A stretch of 64,000 nt of DNA from Nitrogeniibacter mangrovi (GCF_010983895.1 NZ_CP048836.1:744001-808000); one strand, 5' to 3'. Shown: positions 41,245 to 51,440, numbered from the stretch's first letter. Made by a program: numbers and translations. The notes: a model not told the origin generated them from the letters alone.

Positions 41245-42606
41245 ATGCAAGTTGTCGTTCTCGCCGCCGGCCAGGGCAAGCGGATGCGCTCCGTGTTGCC
41301 CAAGGTGCTGCAACCGATAGCCGGCCGCCCGATGCTGGCGCATGTGCTCGACACGGCACGCGCGCTGGGCAGCGACCGGATCTGCGTCGTCCATGGCCAT
41401 GGCGGCGAGGCCGTCCGTGATGCCCTGGACGCGCCCGATCTGGCGTGGGCCCTGCAGTCGCCCCAGCTCGGCACCGGCCATGCCGTGCAGCAGGCGCTGC
41501 CGCACCTGGACGACGGCCAGATGGCGCTGGTGCTGTACGGCGACGTGCCGCTGATCGGGCAGGACACCCTGCGGCGCCTGGTGGACGCGGCCGGGGCCGA
41601 CCGCCTGGCCTTGCTGACCGTGGCGCTGGACGATCCCACCGGCTACGGGCGCATCGTGCGCGATGCCGCCGGGCAGGTGCAGCGCATCGTCGAACACAAG
41701 GACGCGAGTGAAGCCGAACGTGCGATCCGCGAGGTCAACACCGGCATTCTCGTCGCTCCGGTGGCGCGCCTGCGCGACTGGCTCGGTCGCCTGCGCAACG
41801 ACAACGCCCAGCAGGAGTACTACCTCACCGACATCATCGCCATGGCGGTGGACGAGGCGGTGGCGGTGGTCGCCGCCCAGCCCGACCGGGTGATCGAGAC
41901 CCTCGGGGTGAACAACAAGCTGCAGCTGGCCGAGCTCGAGCGCGCCTGGCAGCGCCAGCAGGCCGACGCCCTGCTCGAGGCCGGCGTCACGCTGATCGAC
42001 CCGGCGCGCATCGACATCCGCGGCCACCTGAGCTGTGCTCGCGACGTGCAGATCGATGTGAACTGCGTTTTCGAAGGCACGGTGGAACTGGGCGAGGGCG
42101 TGCACATCGGCGCCAACTGCGTGATCCGCAATGCCCGTATCGCCGCCGGAACGCGCATCCAGCCCTTCTCCCACATCGAAGACACGTGCATGGGCGAAGG
42201 CTGCGTCATCGGCCCCTACGCGCGCACCCGTCCCGGCACCGAGCTGGGCAACGACGTGCATCTGGGCAATTTCGTCGAAGTGAAGAACAGCCGCATCGCC
42301 AACCACTCGAAGGCCAATCACCTGGCCTATGTGGGCGACGCCGACATCGGCGAGCGCGTCAATGTCGGCGCCGGGACCATCACCTGCAACTACGATGGCG
42401 CCAACAAGTTCCGCACCGTCATCGAAGACGACGTGTTCATCGGCTCCGACACCCAGCTGGTGGCCCCGGTGCGCGTCGGCAAGGGCGCCACCCTCGGCGC
42501 CGGTACCACCCTGACCAAGGACGCGCCCGCCGGCGAGCTGACCGTCTCGCGTTCGAAGCAGATCACCATCACCGGGTGGAAACGTCCGGTCAAGCAACCC
42601 AAATAA
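41245..42606 (+). CDS. glmU: Bifunctional GlcN-1-P acetyltransferase / GlcNAc-1-P uridylyltransferase
   Basis: The predicted length is 453 residues, like other GlmU proteins. The uridylyltransferase motif [20 protein letters not shown] starts the protein, and LYGDVPLI and GYGRIVR follow. The second half is a left-handed beta-helix with [14 protein letters not shown] and the catalytic His region of the acetyltransferase. It makes UDP-GlcNAc for peptidoglycan and LPS, and possibly EPS. A longer frame exists upstream, but ATG 41245 matches the conserved N-terminus. Confidence 0.95.
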   Translation: MQVVVLAAGQGKRMRSVLPKVLQPIAGRPMLAHVLDTARALGSDRICVVHGHGGEAVRDALDAPDLAWALQSPQLGTGHAVQQALPHLDDGQMALVLYGDVPLIGQDTLRRLVDAAGADRLALLTVALDDPTGYGRIVRDAAGQVQRIVEHKDASEAERAIREVNTGILVAPVARLRDWLGRLRNDNAQQEYYLTDIIAMAVDEAVAVVAAQPDRVIETLGVNNKLQLAELERAWQRQQADALLEAGVTLIDPARIDIRGHLSCARDVQIDVNCVFEGTVELGEGVHIGANCVIRNARIAAGTRIQPFSHIEDTCMGEGCVIGPYARTRPGTELGNDVHLGNFVEVKNSRIANHSKANHLAYVGDADIGERVNVGAGTITCNYDGANKFRTVIEDDVFIGSDTQLVAPVRVGKGATLGAGTTLTKDAPAGELTVSRSKQITITGWKRPVKQPK

Positions 42607-42639
42607 GCCCGTCGGCCGCCCCCGACCGAGGAGAGACGC

Positions 42640-44469
42640 ATGTGTGGCATCGTTACCGCCATTTCCACCGACAACGTGGTTCCGGTCCTGCTCGAGGGCC
42701 TGCGCAAGCTCGAATACCGCGGCTACGACTCGGCCGGCCTCGCCGTGCTGCATGAAGACAGCCTGGTCCGGGTGCGTTCCGCCGGTCGTGTCGCCGAACT
42801 GGCCACCATGGCCGCCAGTCGCCATCTGACCGGCAACATCGGCATCGCCCACACCCGCTGGGCCACCCACGGCGAGCCCTCCGAGCGCAATGCCCATCCG
42901 CATGTGTCTGCCGGGCTGGCGGTGGTGCACAACGGCATCATCGAAAACTACGAAGCGATCCGCGAGCGTCTCACCGCCAAGGGCTTCGTGTTCGAAAGCG
43001 AAACCGACACCGAGACCATCGCCCACCTGGTGCGCGACAAGCTCAACGCCGGCCAGCCCCTGCTCGAGGCCGTGCGCCTGACCGCCAACGAACTCGAGGG
43101 CGCCTACGCCATCGGCGTGATCAGCGAGGCCGACCCGTTCACCGCCGTGGTGGCCCGCAAGGGCTCGCCGCTGCTGCTCGGCGTGGGCGAGCGCGGCATC
43201 TACGCCGCCTCCGACACCTCGGCGCTGCTCCAGGTCACCCGCAAGGTGGTGTACCTCGAAGACGGCGACGTGGCCGAGCTCAAGCTCACCGGCTACCGCA
43301 TCTTCCGCCCCGACGGCAGCCCCGTCGAACGCACCGTCACCGTCTCGTCCCTGTCCGCCGACGCGGTCGAGCTGGGCCAGTACCGGCACTACATGCAGAA
43401 GGAGATCTTCGAGCAGCCCCAGGCGCTGGGCAACACCCTCGAGATGATCGCCGGCGGCAACACCATCTCCCCGCAAGTGTTCGGGGCCCACGCCGGCGAC
43501 GTGCTCGGCGCCACCCGGCGGGTGCTCATCATCGCCTGCGGCACCAGCTTCCACGCCGGCCTCGTGGCCCGCTACTGGCTCGAATCCATCGCCGGCATCC
43601 CCTGCGCGGTCGAGATCGCCAGCGAATACCGCTATCGCGTCTCCGTGGCCGATCCCGAGACCCTCGTCGTCGTCATCTCCCAGTCCGGCGAGACCGCCGA
43701 CACCCTCGCCGCGCTCAAGCATGCCAAGCAACTGGGCATGGACAAGACCCTGGCGATCTGCAACGTGCCCGAGTCGGCCATCGTGCGCGAGACGGCGCTG
43801 CGCTTCATCACCCGCGCCGGCCCCGAAATCGGCGTTGCCTCCACCAAGGCCTTCACCACCCAGCTCGCTGCGCTGGCGCTGCTCACCCTCGCGCTGGCGA
43901 AGATCAACGACCGCCTCACGGCAGACGACGAAAACACCTACCTCACCGCCCTGCGCCACCTGCCCGTGGCGGTCACCAAGGTGCTCGAACTCGAGCCCGA
44001 GATCGAGCAATGGGCCCAGCGTTTCGCCAGCAAGCAGCACGCCCTGTTCCTCGGCCGCGGTCGCCACTGGCCCATCGCCATGGAAGGCGCGCTCAAGCTC
44101 AAGGAAATCTCCTACATCCATGCCGAGTCCTACGCCGCTGGCGAACTCAAGCACGGCCCGCTCGCCCTGGTGGACCGCGACATGCCCGTCATCGCCGTCG
44201 CGCCCGCCGACGAACTGCTCGAAAAGCTCAAGAGCAACCTTCAGGAAGTGCGCGCCCGTGGCGGCGAGCTGTATGTGTTCGCCGATGCCGGCAGCGAGAT
44301 TCCCGAGTCCGACGGGGTGCACATCCTCCACATGCCCGAGCACTACGGCATGCTCTCCCCGGTGCTCCATGTGATCCCGCTGCAGCTGCTGTCCTACCAC
44401 GCGGCGCTGGTCAAAGGCACCGATGTGGACAAACCGCGCAACCTGGCCAAGAGCGTGACGGTGGAATAG
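42640..44469 (+). CDS. glmS: Glutamine--fructose-6-phosphate aminotransferase (isomerizing)
   Basis: The protein has 609 residues. The initiator Met precedes Cys2, the glutaminase nucleophile (MCGIVTAIS). [16 protein letters not shown] is the glutamine-binding region. Two SIS domains follow, with CGTSFHAG and [13 protein letters not shown], and the C-terminus ends LAKSVTVE as in GlmS proteins. It makes glucosamine-6-phosphate, the precursor for GlmU, which lies 33 nt upstream in the same operon. SD GAGGAG lies about 7 nt before the ATG. No glmS ribozyme is expected or seen. Confidence 0.96.
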   Translation: MCGIVTAISTDNVVPVLLEGLRKLEYRGYDSAGLAVLHEDSLVRVRSAGRVAELATMAASRHLTGNIGIAHTRWATHGEPSERNAHPHVSAGLAVVHNGIIENYEAIRERLTAKGFVFESETDTETIAHLVRDKLNAGQPLLEAVRLTANELEGAYAIGVISEADPFTAVVARKGSPLLLGVGERGIYAASDTSALLQVTRKVVYLEDGDVAELKLTGYRIFRPDGSPVERTVTVSSLSADAVELGQYRHYMQKEIFEQPQALGNTLEMIAGGNTISPQVFGAHAGDVLGATRRVLIIACGTSFHAGLVARYWLESIAGIPCAVEIASEYRYRVSVADPETLVVVISQSGETADTLAALKHAKQLGMDKTLAICNVPESAIVRETALRFITRAGPEIGVASTKAFTTQLAALALLTLALAKINDRLTADDENTYLTALRHLPVAVTKVLELEPEIEQWAQRFASKQHALFLGRGRHWPIAMEGALKLKEISYIHAESYAAGELKHGPLALVDRDMPVIAVAPADELLEKLKSNLQEVRARGGELYVFADAGSEIPESDGVHILHMPEHYGMLSPVLHVIPLQLLSYHAALVKGTDVDKPRNLAKSVTVE

Positions 44470-44707
44470 TTGTCCGTTTGCCGTGTGGCGTCGGTGGTGA
44501 CGCCGATCGGCTGCCCGCCGAATCCGTCGGCCGGGTCTTCGGCGCACGGTGGCGTGGCTCGAGGGGGGCGGGCACGTCCCCCCGGCGTCTCGTCGCCTCG
44601 CTGGCGGGCCTGCGCTTCACCAGCGATGCGCTGGTCCGGCAGAGCGATCGTCGTTTCGGGTGAATCGTCCGACACCGGCGCCGCCGACACGGTTTCCGGT
44701 CGGCCCG

Positions 44708-46270
44708 CTACGGCGGGAGGGGGCGGTGGGCCTCCGACAGACGCTGGATCCGCGCCAGGAGGTCGTCGACCTCGGTACGGGTGGTATCGACGACCACGGC
44801 CATCACCCGTTCGTCCGCATCCAGGGGCTCGGCCGTGCGGCGCTGTCCGGCCAGTACCGCCAGGGTCGCTTCCGAGGCATCGGCGCCGCCCGCGCTGCGC
44901 GATACCACCCGTCGTTCCAACTCTGCCGCGGGGGCCTGGCAATCGACGATGACGCAGGGGATGCCGCGCGCCCGGGCCAGACGGCGGAAGCCCTCCCGCT
45001 GCCAGCGGCGCAGGCAGGCGGCGTCGATGATGACGGGGTAGCCGGCGGCGAGCGCGCCGGTGGCCAGCTCGGTCAGGCGCGCGTAGGTGGCGCGGGTCTC
45101 CGGGTCGCCATACAGCCCGGCGTCCAGCGCCGAGCCGCTGCGTGTCAGCGGCGCGAGGCCGTGCAGGCGCTTGCGCTCCACGTCCGAGCGCAGTTGCACC
45201 GCGCCCAGCGCCTGGGCCAGGGCGCGCGCGACCGTGCTCTTGCCCGAGCCGGCCAGGCCGTGAGTGACGAGCAGTCGCGGCGGCGTGGGCATGGTGGTGT
45301 CGGCGGCGTGGTCGAGATAGCGGCGCGCGTCGGCGTCGGCGCCGCTCAGGGCGGCGACCATGGCGCGGACGAGGGCGCGGTACACCCGGTAGAAGCGCAG
45401 CACGGCCAGGCCGCCGTAGTCGCCCAGGGGCTCCAGCCAGGCGTTGACCACCCGCCAGGCGAAATCCGGCCGTCCGCGTTCGGCCAGATCCATGACCAGG
45501 AAGGCCAGGTCGGCGACGATGTCGATCCAGCGCAGGGCGGGGTCGAACTCGATGCAGTCGAACACCACCGGCGTGTCGTCCACCCGCACGATGTTGCCCA
45601 GGTGGAGGTCGCCGTGGCATTCGCGCACGAAGCCGGCCGCCTTGCGCGCGTCGAACTTCGGCCGCAGGCGTTGGTGTTCGGCGCGGCACCAGGCGTCGAG
45701 CGCAGCGACGCGCGGTCGCTCGGCGGGGGCGGCCAGCGCCTGCAGCCGGTCCAGCACGGCCGCCACCTGCGCCCAGACGATGTCGGCACGGCCGTGGTCG
45801 GTGTCGGGCGCCGCCGCCGGCACGCTGGCGTGAAAGCGGGCGATCGCGGCCGCCAGCGCATCCACATGGCCGGGCCTCAGGCGCCCCTGCGCCAACACCG
45901 CGTCGAGGCGGTCGGCCGGGTCGAACTGGCGCATCTTCACCGCGAAGTCGATCGCCTCGGCGCCATCCCAGTGCGGATCCGCCCAGGTGCCGCCGATCGG
46001 TGCCACTCCAAGATAGATGTCGGGCGCCAGACGGCGATTGAGGCGCAGCTCCTCCTCGCAGCAGAAGCGCCGCCGGGCCGGGGAGGTGTAGTCGACGAAG
46101 CCCAGATCGACCGCCTTCTTGATCTTGTAGGCGAACGGCCCGGTCAGGAGCACGAAGGAGATGTGGGTCTCGATGACCGACACCGAGGTGACCGGATGGG
46201 GATAGCGGGCCGGGTCTTGCAGCCGCTCGACCATCTGCCGCTGCGCTTCGAGTGGGCCGGGGGCGCTCAT
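44708..46270 (-). CDS. Phosphotransferase-kinase fusion (aminoglycoside phosphotransferase-like + P-loop ATPase)
   Basis: This 520-residue protein has two parts. Residues 1 to about 330 resemble a fructosamine/aminoglycoside phosphotransferase-type kinase, with the catalytic loop FVRECHGDLHLGNI and VFDCIEFDP, the Brenner motif and metal-binding Asp. From about residue 335, LLVTHGLAGSGKSTVARALA is a Walker A of a small P-loop kinase. Similar fusions include Rv2004c of M. tuberculosis, a DosR-regulon member (recalled, not searched). No resistance function should be inferred. The start overlaps the upstream phosphoribosyltransferase stop (ATGA). Confidence 0.82.
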   Translation of the reverse strand: MSAPGPLEAQRQMVERLQDPARYPHPVTSVSVIETHISFVLLTGPFAYKIKKAVDLGFVDYTSPARRRFCCEEELRLNRRLAPDIYLGVAPIGGTWADPHWDGAEAIDFAVKMRQFDPADRLDAVLAQGRLRPGHVDALAAAIARFHASVPAAAPDTDHGRADIVWAQVAAVLDRLQALAAPAERPRVAALDAWCRAEHQRLRPKFDARKAAGFVRECHGDLHLGNIVRVDDTPVVFDCIEFDPALRWIDIVADLAFLVMDLAERGRPDFAWRVVNAWLEPLGDYGGLAVLRFYRVYRALVRAMVAALSGADADARRYLDHAADTTMPTPPRLLVTHGLAGSGKSTVARALAQALGAVQLRSDVERKRLHGLAPLTRSGSALDAGLYGDPETRATYARLTELATGALAAGYPVIIDAACLRRWQREGFRRLARARGIPCVIVDCQAPAAELERRVVSRSAGGADASEATLAVLAGQRRTAEPLDADERVMAVVVDTTRTEVDDLLARIQRLSEAHRPLPP

Positions 46271-46905
46271 GGGGCCGGCGCCGCCTCGCGCAGCAGGCGC
46301 ACCACCTCGGCGTCCTCGACCTGGGTGAAATCGGCGTAGTAAGCCCCGATCGCGCTCATGTCCGGCGGCGCGATCAGGCATTCGACCCGGTCGCAATGGG
46401 GGGCGATGTGTGCGAGCGTCTCGGGCGGCGCCACCGGCACCGCGACGATGAGCTCGTGGGGCGTGTGCGCCTCGAGCACATGCAGGGCGGCGAGCATGGT
46501 TGCGCCCGTAGCCAGGCCGTCGTCGGTGACGATGACCGAGCGTCCGGCCACCTCGACGGCGGGGCGCACCGTGCGGAACAGCGCCTGGCGCCGGCGGATC
46601 TCGGCGGCTTGGTGTTCGCGCTCGGTGTCGATGTAGGCGCGCGTGGCACCCGGCACCGAGGCGGCGAAGTCGGTCAGCTGGACGCGGCCGTCCTCGCCGA
46701 GGGCGCCGATGGCCAGTTCGGGCTGCCAGGGCGCCCGAAGCTTGCGCGCGAGCACCACATCGAACTCGGCCCCCAGCTGCCGGGCCAGTACCGCCGCGAG
46801 GACCGCGCCCCCGCGCGGGATGCCGAGCACGACCGGTTGTTTCAGCGGCTGCCCGACCAACCGGGCCGCGAGCTGGCGAGCCGCGTCTTCGCGATTCTGG
46901 AACAT
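46267..46905 (-). CDS. Phosphoribosyltransferase family protein
   Basis: The predicted length is 212 residues. AGGAG sits 6 nt before ATG 46905. The PRTase PRPP-binding motif is VIVTDDGLATGATMLAA at about residues 123-139, preceded by the GIPRGGAVLAAVLARQLGAE loop near residue 30. Members of this family are often stress-induced and found next to Hsp20 or universal stress proteins; their substrate is unknown. It forms an operon with the phosphotransferase-kinase fusion. A 265-nt region upstream contains a possible Fnr-type promoter. Confidence 0.85.
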   Translation of the reverse strand: MFQNREDAARQLAARLVGQPLKQPVVLGIPRGGAVLAAVLARQLGAEFDVVLARKLRAPWQPELAIGALGEDGRVQLTDFAASVPGATRAYIDTEREHQAAEIRRRQALFRTVRPAVEVAGRSVIVTDDGLATGATMLAALHVLEAHTPHELIVAVPVAPPETLAHIAPHCDRVECLIAPPDMSAIGAYYADFTQVEDAEVVRLLREAAPAP

Positions 46906-47142
46906 GGAGCACTCCTGTAGCTGCCGGGCCCCGGAGCCGGGCGAGTCCGCCGCCGGGGCGTGTGCTGACGCCATTCCGTCTTCACTGTAGGTCGTCGTGG
47001 TCGGCTCGCCATGACCGAAGTCAAACGGATCGCCCTGGGCGACGGCCTGAGCGGCGCCGGCCGTGGTTTCGGGGCATGTGCCCAGGGGTTTTCTCCGCTG
47101 TGGTGTCGGCCGGCGTTGAAATAACATAAATAACAAATATAA

Positions 47143-47184
47143 ATTTTGTTATCGCGTGCGCGTCGAAAAGATGTGCTAGATCAA
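47143..47184 (-). promoter_or_regulatory. Candidate class II Fnr/Dnr-type promoter of phosphoribosyltransferase operon
   Basis: On the minus strand TTGAT-CTAG-CACAT (47184-47171) has one perfect and one poor half-site. It lies exactly 22 nt from CAAAAT (47148-47143), a 4/6 -10. The leader to 46905 would be about 230 nt, which is long and lowers confidence. Confidence 0.35.
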
Positions 47185-47230
47185 GGTGGTTCTCATTCTT
47201 GATACGCCAAAAACCATAAAAACAAAAAAA

Positions 47231-47259
47231 TTGACAAAAACAATCGCACTTGGTATCGT
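47231..47259 (+). promoter_or_regulatory. Promoter of chemotaxis operon
   Basis: A perfect -35 TTGACA (47231-47236), a 17-nt spacer and TATCGT (47254-47259) lie 31 nt before the first gene. Confidence 0.65.
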
Positions 47260-47290
47260 CCGTCCCATACCGACAACCGAGTGCATCGCC

Positions 47291-47656
47291 ATGAAAACGA
47301 TCATGCTGGTCGACGATTCCGCGACCATCCTGCTGTCCATCTCCGGCATCCTCAGCAAGGAGGGCTACCGGGTGGAGAAGGCCGCCAGCGGCGCCGAGGC
47401 GCTGGCCCGCTTTTCCGCCGGCGGGCAGGTCGACCTGCTGATCACCGACCTGAACATGCCGGGCATGAACGGCATCGAGCTGATCCGCGAGGTGCGCAAG
47501 CTGCCGGCGTACCGGTTCATGCCGATCCTGTTCCTGACCACCGAGTCGCAGCAGGACAAGCGCGCCGAGGCCAAGGCCGCAGGTGCCAGCGGCTGGCTGG
47601 TCAAGCCGGCGACGGCGGACGGCCTCCTGCGCACCGTGCGCATGGTCGTCAAGTAA
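47291..47656 (+). CDS. CheY-like single-domain response regulator
   Basis: The protein has 121 residues and is a receiver domain only. The acidic pocket is VDDS near the start, the phosphoacceptor is Asp53 in [11 protein letters not shown], Thr83/84 lies in FLTTES and Lys105 in GWLVKPAT. It resembles PilG/CheY-type regulators that are phosphorylated by the CheA of the same operon. ATG 47291 is preferred over an upstream in-frame start, because the latter would lie within the promoter. Confidence 0.88.
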   Translation: MKTIMLVDDSATILLSISGILSKEGYRVEKAASGAEALARFSAGGQVDLLITDLNMPGMNGIELIREVRKLPAYRFMPILFLTTESQQDKRAEAKAAGASGWLVKPATADGLLRTVRMVVK

Positions 47657-47673
47657 GCCGACGGAGCCCGATC

Positions 47674-48936
47674 ATGATGCGTCGGCAATTGGCCCTCCAC
47701 GGCGGCGCGGCCCTGGCCGCCCTCGCTGCCCTGACGAGCGTGGGCGTCTATCTGGGCAACCCGCTCTACCACGGCCTCGCGGTCCGGTTCGGGCTTCAGC
47801 ACCGTGTCGAGGATGTGCTCGGCGGGCTGCTGGTGCTCGCCGTGTCCGGGGTGCTGATGCTGCTCATCGCGCTGCTGGCCATCGGCCGCCAGGGGCGACA
47901 GTACGAGACCCGGATCGAGGCCCTCCAGGGGCAGCTGGACGAGGCCGCCGGCGGGCGCCGGGTGCTGGTCGAGGAGCTCGACGGCATGCGCCGCGCCACC
48001 GATCTGATGGGGCGCCAGCTCGATCTGATCACTGCGCAGACCGAGCAGGCCGCGACCACCGTCACCTCCCGCTTCATGGACATCGACGGCGCCATGGCGC
48101 AGCTCAAGGGCATCCTGTCGAGCGTGAGCGCCGACAGCCAGGCCTTCAGCGCCGACACCGACCGGCGCGTCGATCACAACCGCGACACCATCGATACCCT
48201 CAACAGTTTCATCGATGCCCGCGTGCGGGCGGTCGACGCCGAGCGCGAACGTGTCGCCCATGTGATCGAGGAGGCGCGCGCGCTGGCTTCGCTGGTGGAC
48301 GTGATCCGCGACGTGGCCAGCCAGACCAACCTGCTCGCGCTCAACGCGGCGATCGAGGCGGCCCGCGCCGGTGACGTCGGGCGCGGGTTCGCCGTGGTCG
48401 CCGACGAGGTCCGCAAGCTGTCCGGCGCCGTGGATCAGGCCGCCTCGCGCGTGGGCGAGGGCATTGCCCGGGTCGCGGGCGTGGTCGAGCGCGAGTTCGC
48501 CGACAGCGCCTCGGAGGCCAGCGTCGAGGCCGAGCGCGCCTCGCTGGGGCAGATCAGCGAACAACTGGTGGCCCTGCAGGGCAGCGTGACCCACGCGGTG
48601 CGCCACGAGGCCGAATCGGTGGGCGTCATCGTCGAGGTCGCCGCCAGCCTGGACACCATGTTCTACGAGGTGGTCTCCACCATGCAGTTCCAGGACATCG
48701 CCCGCCAGCAGGCCGAGCAGATCAAGCGCCTGATCTCGCTCACCGACGCCCACGTCGGCGCACTGGTGCGTTGCCTGGACAACCCGGCGCAGGCGCTCGC
48801 GGGCGTCTCGCCCATGGGCGACCAGCTCGACGCGCTGTACGACGAATACGTGATGCAGTCCCAGCGCCTGGCACACCACGAGGGCGCCCCGCGCGCGGCT
48901 GCCGCCGCGGACGCGCCCGCGATCGAACTGTTCTGA
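47674..48936 (+). CDS. Methyl-accepting-chemotaxis-like protein with short signalling domain
   Basis: The predicted length is 420 residues. Two transmembrane helices (about residues 8-28 and 45-68) have almost no periplasmic loop between them. A coiled coil follows, and then the MCP hairpin tip [20 protein letters not shown] at about residues 213-232 with [13 protein letters not shown]. The C-terminal part has [15 protein letters not shown], a D-x-x-R-Q-like segment recalling CheZ/PilJ-type helices. It probably senses at the membrane or in the cytoplasm and may also contact the response regulator; that second role is speculative. Confidence 0.8.
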   Translation: MMRRQLALHGGAALAALAALTSVGVYLGNPLYHGLAVRFGLQHRVEDVLGGLLVLAVSGVLMLLIALLAIGRQGRQYETRIEALQGQLDEAAGGRRVLVEELDGMRRATDLMGRQLDLITAQTEQAATTVTSRFMDIDGAMAQLKGILSSVSADSQAFSADTDRRVDHNRDTIDTLNSFIDARVRAVDAERERVAHVIEEARALASLVDVIRDVASQTNLLALNAAIEAARAGDVGRGFAVVADEVRKLSGAVDQAASRVGEGIARVAGVVEREFADSASEASVEAERASLGQISEQLVALQGSVTHAVRHEAESVGVIVEVAASLDTMFYEVVSTMQFQDIARQQAEQIKRLISLTDAHVGALVRCLDNPAQALAGVSPMGDQLDALYDEYVMQSQRLAHHEGAPRAAAAADAPAIELF

Positions 48937-48946
48937 GGAAATTCCG

Positions 48947-49279
48947 ATGCCGGAGCACACCGAAATCGACGCACCGCACCACCGCCTCGCGCTGGACGGC
49001 GAACTGACCGTCTATCGCGCCGCCGAGCTCAAACCGTTGTTGATCGACGCGGTACGTGCGCACCGTGCGGTGGCCGCCGATCTGGGCGCCGTCACCGAGT
49101 TCGACAGCGCCGGCGTGCAGCTGCTGATGCTCGCCGGCGGCGAGGCGCAGCGGCTGGGTCACGACTTCGTCATCGAACGCTGCAGCGAGCCGGTGCGCGA
49201 GCTGCTCGCCTTCTTCAACCTGCCGGCCATGTTGCCCCCATCGGGAGACACGGCGGCCATGGAGACGACCCATGAATGA
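48947..49279 (+). CDS. STAS-domain protein (anti-sigma-factor antagonist-like)
   Basis: This 110-residue protein is one STAS domain: LALDGELTVYRAAELKPLL opens it, and VTEFDSAGVQLLMLAG contains the conserved Asp-Ser pair, where the Ser is the usual phosphorylation site. Such proteins occur in some chemosensory operons upstream of cheA. Its partner is not in this window. It overlaps cheA by 8 nt. Confidence 0.8.
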   Translation: MPEHTEIDAPHHRLALDGELTVYRAAELKPLLIDAVRAHRAVAADLGAVTEFDSAGVQLLMLAGGEAQRLGHDFVIERCSEPVRELLAFFNLPAMLPPSGDTAAMETTHE

Positions 49280-51440
49280 AACCCTGACCGTCTTCGCCCA
49301 GGAGGCCCGCGAGCGCCTCGAGGAGCTCGAGTCGCTGCTGCTCGATCTGGAGCAGCAGGGCAGCGACGGCGAGACGCTCAACGCCATCTTTCGCGCCGCG
49401 CACACCATCAAGGGGGCCTCGGGCGTGGTCGAGATCGGCCCCATCGAGCAATTCACCCATGTGCTCGAAAACCTCCTCGATCACCTGCGCGAAGGGGATG
49501 TCGCGGTGAGCCCGGAGCTGGTGTCGGCCCTGCTGAGCGGTGGCGACCACATCGGCCGGCTGCTCGAACACCTGTCCGAGCTTGCCGAAGGACAGACGCC
49601 CGCCGTGGTGGCCGAGGGCGAGGTGCTGGCCGATCGCCTGCGCGCCTTCCTGCCCGGCGCCGCCGCGGGCGCGCCCGCCCCGACCGTGGCCGCCGGTCCG
49701 GCGCGGTCGAGCGATGCGGATGCGCCGCGGGCGGGCAACCGCCACTGGCATGTCTCGGTGCGTTTCGGCGAGTCGGTGCTGCGCCAGGGCATGGACCCGG
49801 CCGCCTTCCTGCGCTATCTGCCCACGGTGGGCTCGGTGGTGCGCATGGAGACGCTCGCCGATGCCCTGCCGCCGGCCGACGAGATGGACCCGGAAGCCTG
49901 CTACCTCGGCTTCGAGATCGCCCTGGCCGAGGCCGCCGACGCCACCAGCATCGAGAGCGTGTTCGACTTCGTCCGCGACGACTGCCTGCTCACGGTACTG
50001 CCGCCGCATGCCCCCCTGGCCGACTATGCCGCGCTGCTCGACGCACGCCCGGAGGGGGCGGCGCGTCTGGGGGCGGTGCTCGTGGACATGGGCTGCCTGA
50101 GCGCCGAGGCGCTGGCGCATGTCGTCGCCGCCGAGGCGGTGGCCGCGGACGACGGCGTCGCGCTGTTGCCGGCCCTCGCCGATGCGGCGTCGCTGCCGGC
50201 GGCCGCTGAGCCGGTGCGGCGTGGCAGCGATGGGCGCAGCGGGCAGGAGACGCGTCTGATCCGGGTGCCCGCGGACAAGCTCGACCGCCTCATCGACCTG
50301 ATCGGCGAGCTGGTGATCGGCAGCGCCTCGGCCGAGCTGTTCGCCCGCCGCAGCCGCGAGACCGCGCTCATCGAGGTCAACGCCAACGTCTCGCGCCTGG
50401 TCGAGGACGTGCGCGACGCCGCCCTGCAACTGCGCATGGTGACCATCGGCGAGACCTTCAACCGCTTCCAGCGCGTGGTGCGCGACACCGCCCGCGAGCT
50501 GGGCAAGGCCATCGGCCTGGAGGTGCGAGGCGCCGAGACCGAGCTCGACAAATCCATGGTCGAGCGTCTCGGCGAGCCGCTCCTGCATCTGGTGCGCAAC
50601 GCCATCGACCACGGCATCGAGCCGCAGGACGAGCGCCTCGCCGCGGGCAAGCGCGCCGAGGGGCGACTGCAGCTGAACGCCTTCCACGACTCGGGCAGCG
50701 TGGTGATCGAGGTGGTCGACGACGGACGCGGTCTCGATCCGGAGCGCATCCGCGCACGCGCGGTCGAGCGCGGGCTGGTCGGCGCCGAGCAGGGGCTCAC
50801 CGACGCGGAGGCCCTGCAGCTCATCTTCGAACCCGGCTTCTCCACCGTGGATGCGGTGACCAAGCTGTCCGGGCGCGGGGTGGGCATGGACGTGGTCAAG
50901 CGCACCATCGCCGCCCTGCGCGGCACGGTGGATGTGCGCTCCACGGTGGGCGAGGGCACCACCTTCGTGCTGCGCCTGCCGCTCACGCTGGCGATCATCG
51001 ACGGTTTCCTGGTCGCCGCCGGCCAGCACAACTACGTCATTCCGCTGGACAACGTGGCCGAATGTCTCGAGCTGACCGCCGACGACGTCTATGGCGACGT
51101 GTTCCGCCTGCGCGGCGAGCCGCTGCCCCTGGTGCGCCTGCGCACCCTGTTCGACCTCGCCGATGCGCCGCCCAGGCGGCAGAACGTGGTGGTCGTCCAG
51201 GCGGGCAACCAGCGCGCCGGCATCGTCGTCGATGCGCTGCTCGGCGAATTCCAGACCGTCATCAAACCGCTCGGGCTGCTGTTCCGCAACCTGCGCGGGG
51301 TGGCCGGCTCGACCATCATGGGCAACGGCGAAGTGGCCCTGATCGTCGATGTCCCCAACCTCGTCTCCGTTGCCGCGGCGACCCAGCAACACGCGTTTTC
51401 CGACAACGTCCGGCCGGCCGTGCCGCACGTCCTCAGCTAA
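49272..51440 (+). CDS. cheA: Chemotaxis histidine kinase CheA
   Basis: The protein has 722 residues. The Hpt domain has the phosphorylatable His44 in AAHTIKGASGVVEI. A long middle region (about 130-330) follows, then the dimerisation domain VPADKLDRLIDLIGELVIG. The HATPase boxes are HLVRNAIDHGIEPQDER (N), VVDDGRGLD (G1) and SGRGVGMDVVKRTI (G2). The C-terminal CheW-like domain starts near residue 585. It phosphorylates the CheY-like regulator and CheB of the same operon. Confidence 0.95.
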   Translation: MNETLTVFAQEARERLEELESLLLDLEQQGSDGETLNAIFRAAHTIKGASGVVEIGPIEQFTHVLENLLDHLREGDVAVSPELVSALLSGGDHIGRLLEHLSELAEGQTPAVVAEGEVLADRLRAFLPGAAAGAPAPTVAAGPARSSDADAPRAGNRHWHVSVRFGESVLRQGMDPAAFLRYLPTVGSVVRMETLADALPPADEMDPEACYLGFEIALAEAADATSIESVFDFVRDDCLLTVLPPHAPLADYAALLDARPEGAARLGAVLVDMGCLSAEALAHVVAAEAVAADDGVALLPALADAASLPAAAEPVRRGSDGRSGQETRLIRVPADKLDRLIDLIGELVIGSASAELFARRSRETALIEVNANVSRLVEDVRDAALQLRMVTIGETFNRFQRVVRDTARELGKAIGLEVRGAETELDKSMVERLGEPLLHLVRNAIDHGIEPQDERLAAGKRAEGRLQLNAFHDSGSVVIEVVDDGRGLDPERIRARAVERGLVGAEQGLTDAEALQLIFEPGFSTVDAVTKLSGRGVGMDVVKRTIAALRGTVDVRSTVGEGTTFVLRLPLTLAIIDGFLVAAGQHNYVIPLDNVAECLELTADDVYGDVFRLRGEPLPLVRLRTLFDLADAPPRRQNVVVVQAGNQRAGIVVDALLGEFQTVIKPLGLLFRNLRGVAGSTIMGNGEVALIVDVPNLVSVAAATQQHAFSDNVRPAVPHVLS

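Larger units (their letters stand above)
46906..47290. other. Divergent intergenic region between stress and chemotaxis operons
   Basis: This 385-bp gap changes from GC-rich (46906-47115) to strongly AT-rich (about 47116-47240). I see no convincing gene in it. It contains the candidate Fnr-type promoter toward the phosphoribosyltransferase (47143-47184) and the TTGACA promoter toward the chemotaxis operon (47231-47259). It also has the inverted repeat ATCAAG-N12-CTTGAT (47180-47203). Confidence 0.6.

Noticed and set aside
42607-42639. glmS ribozyme upstream of glmS
   Set aside because: The gap to glmU is only 33 nt, too short, and the ribozyme is characteristic of Gram-positive bacteria.
41206-44547. 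A 1113-codon minus-strand frame opposite glmU and glmS
   Set aside because: It spans both genes in antisense with skewed composition and no domain.
44470-44707. Possible small gene or terminator in the gap after glmS, with the G6/C6 hairpin at 44563-44583
   Set aside because: No conserved peptide in any frame and no T-run after the hairpin; only a weak structure.
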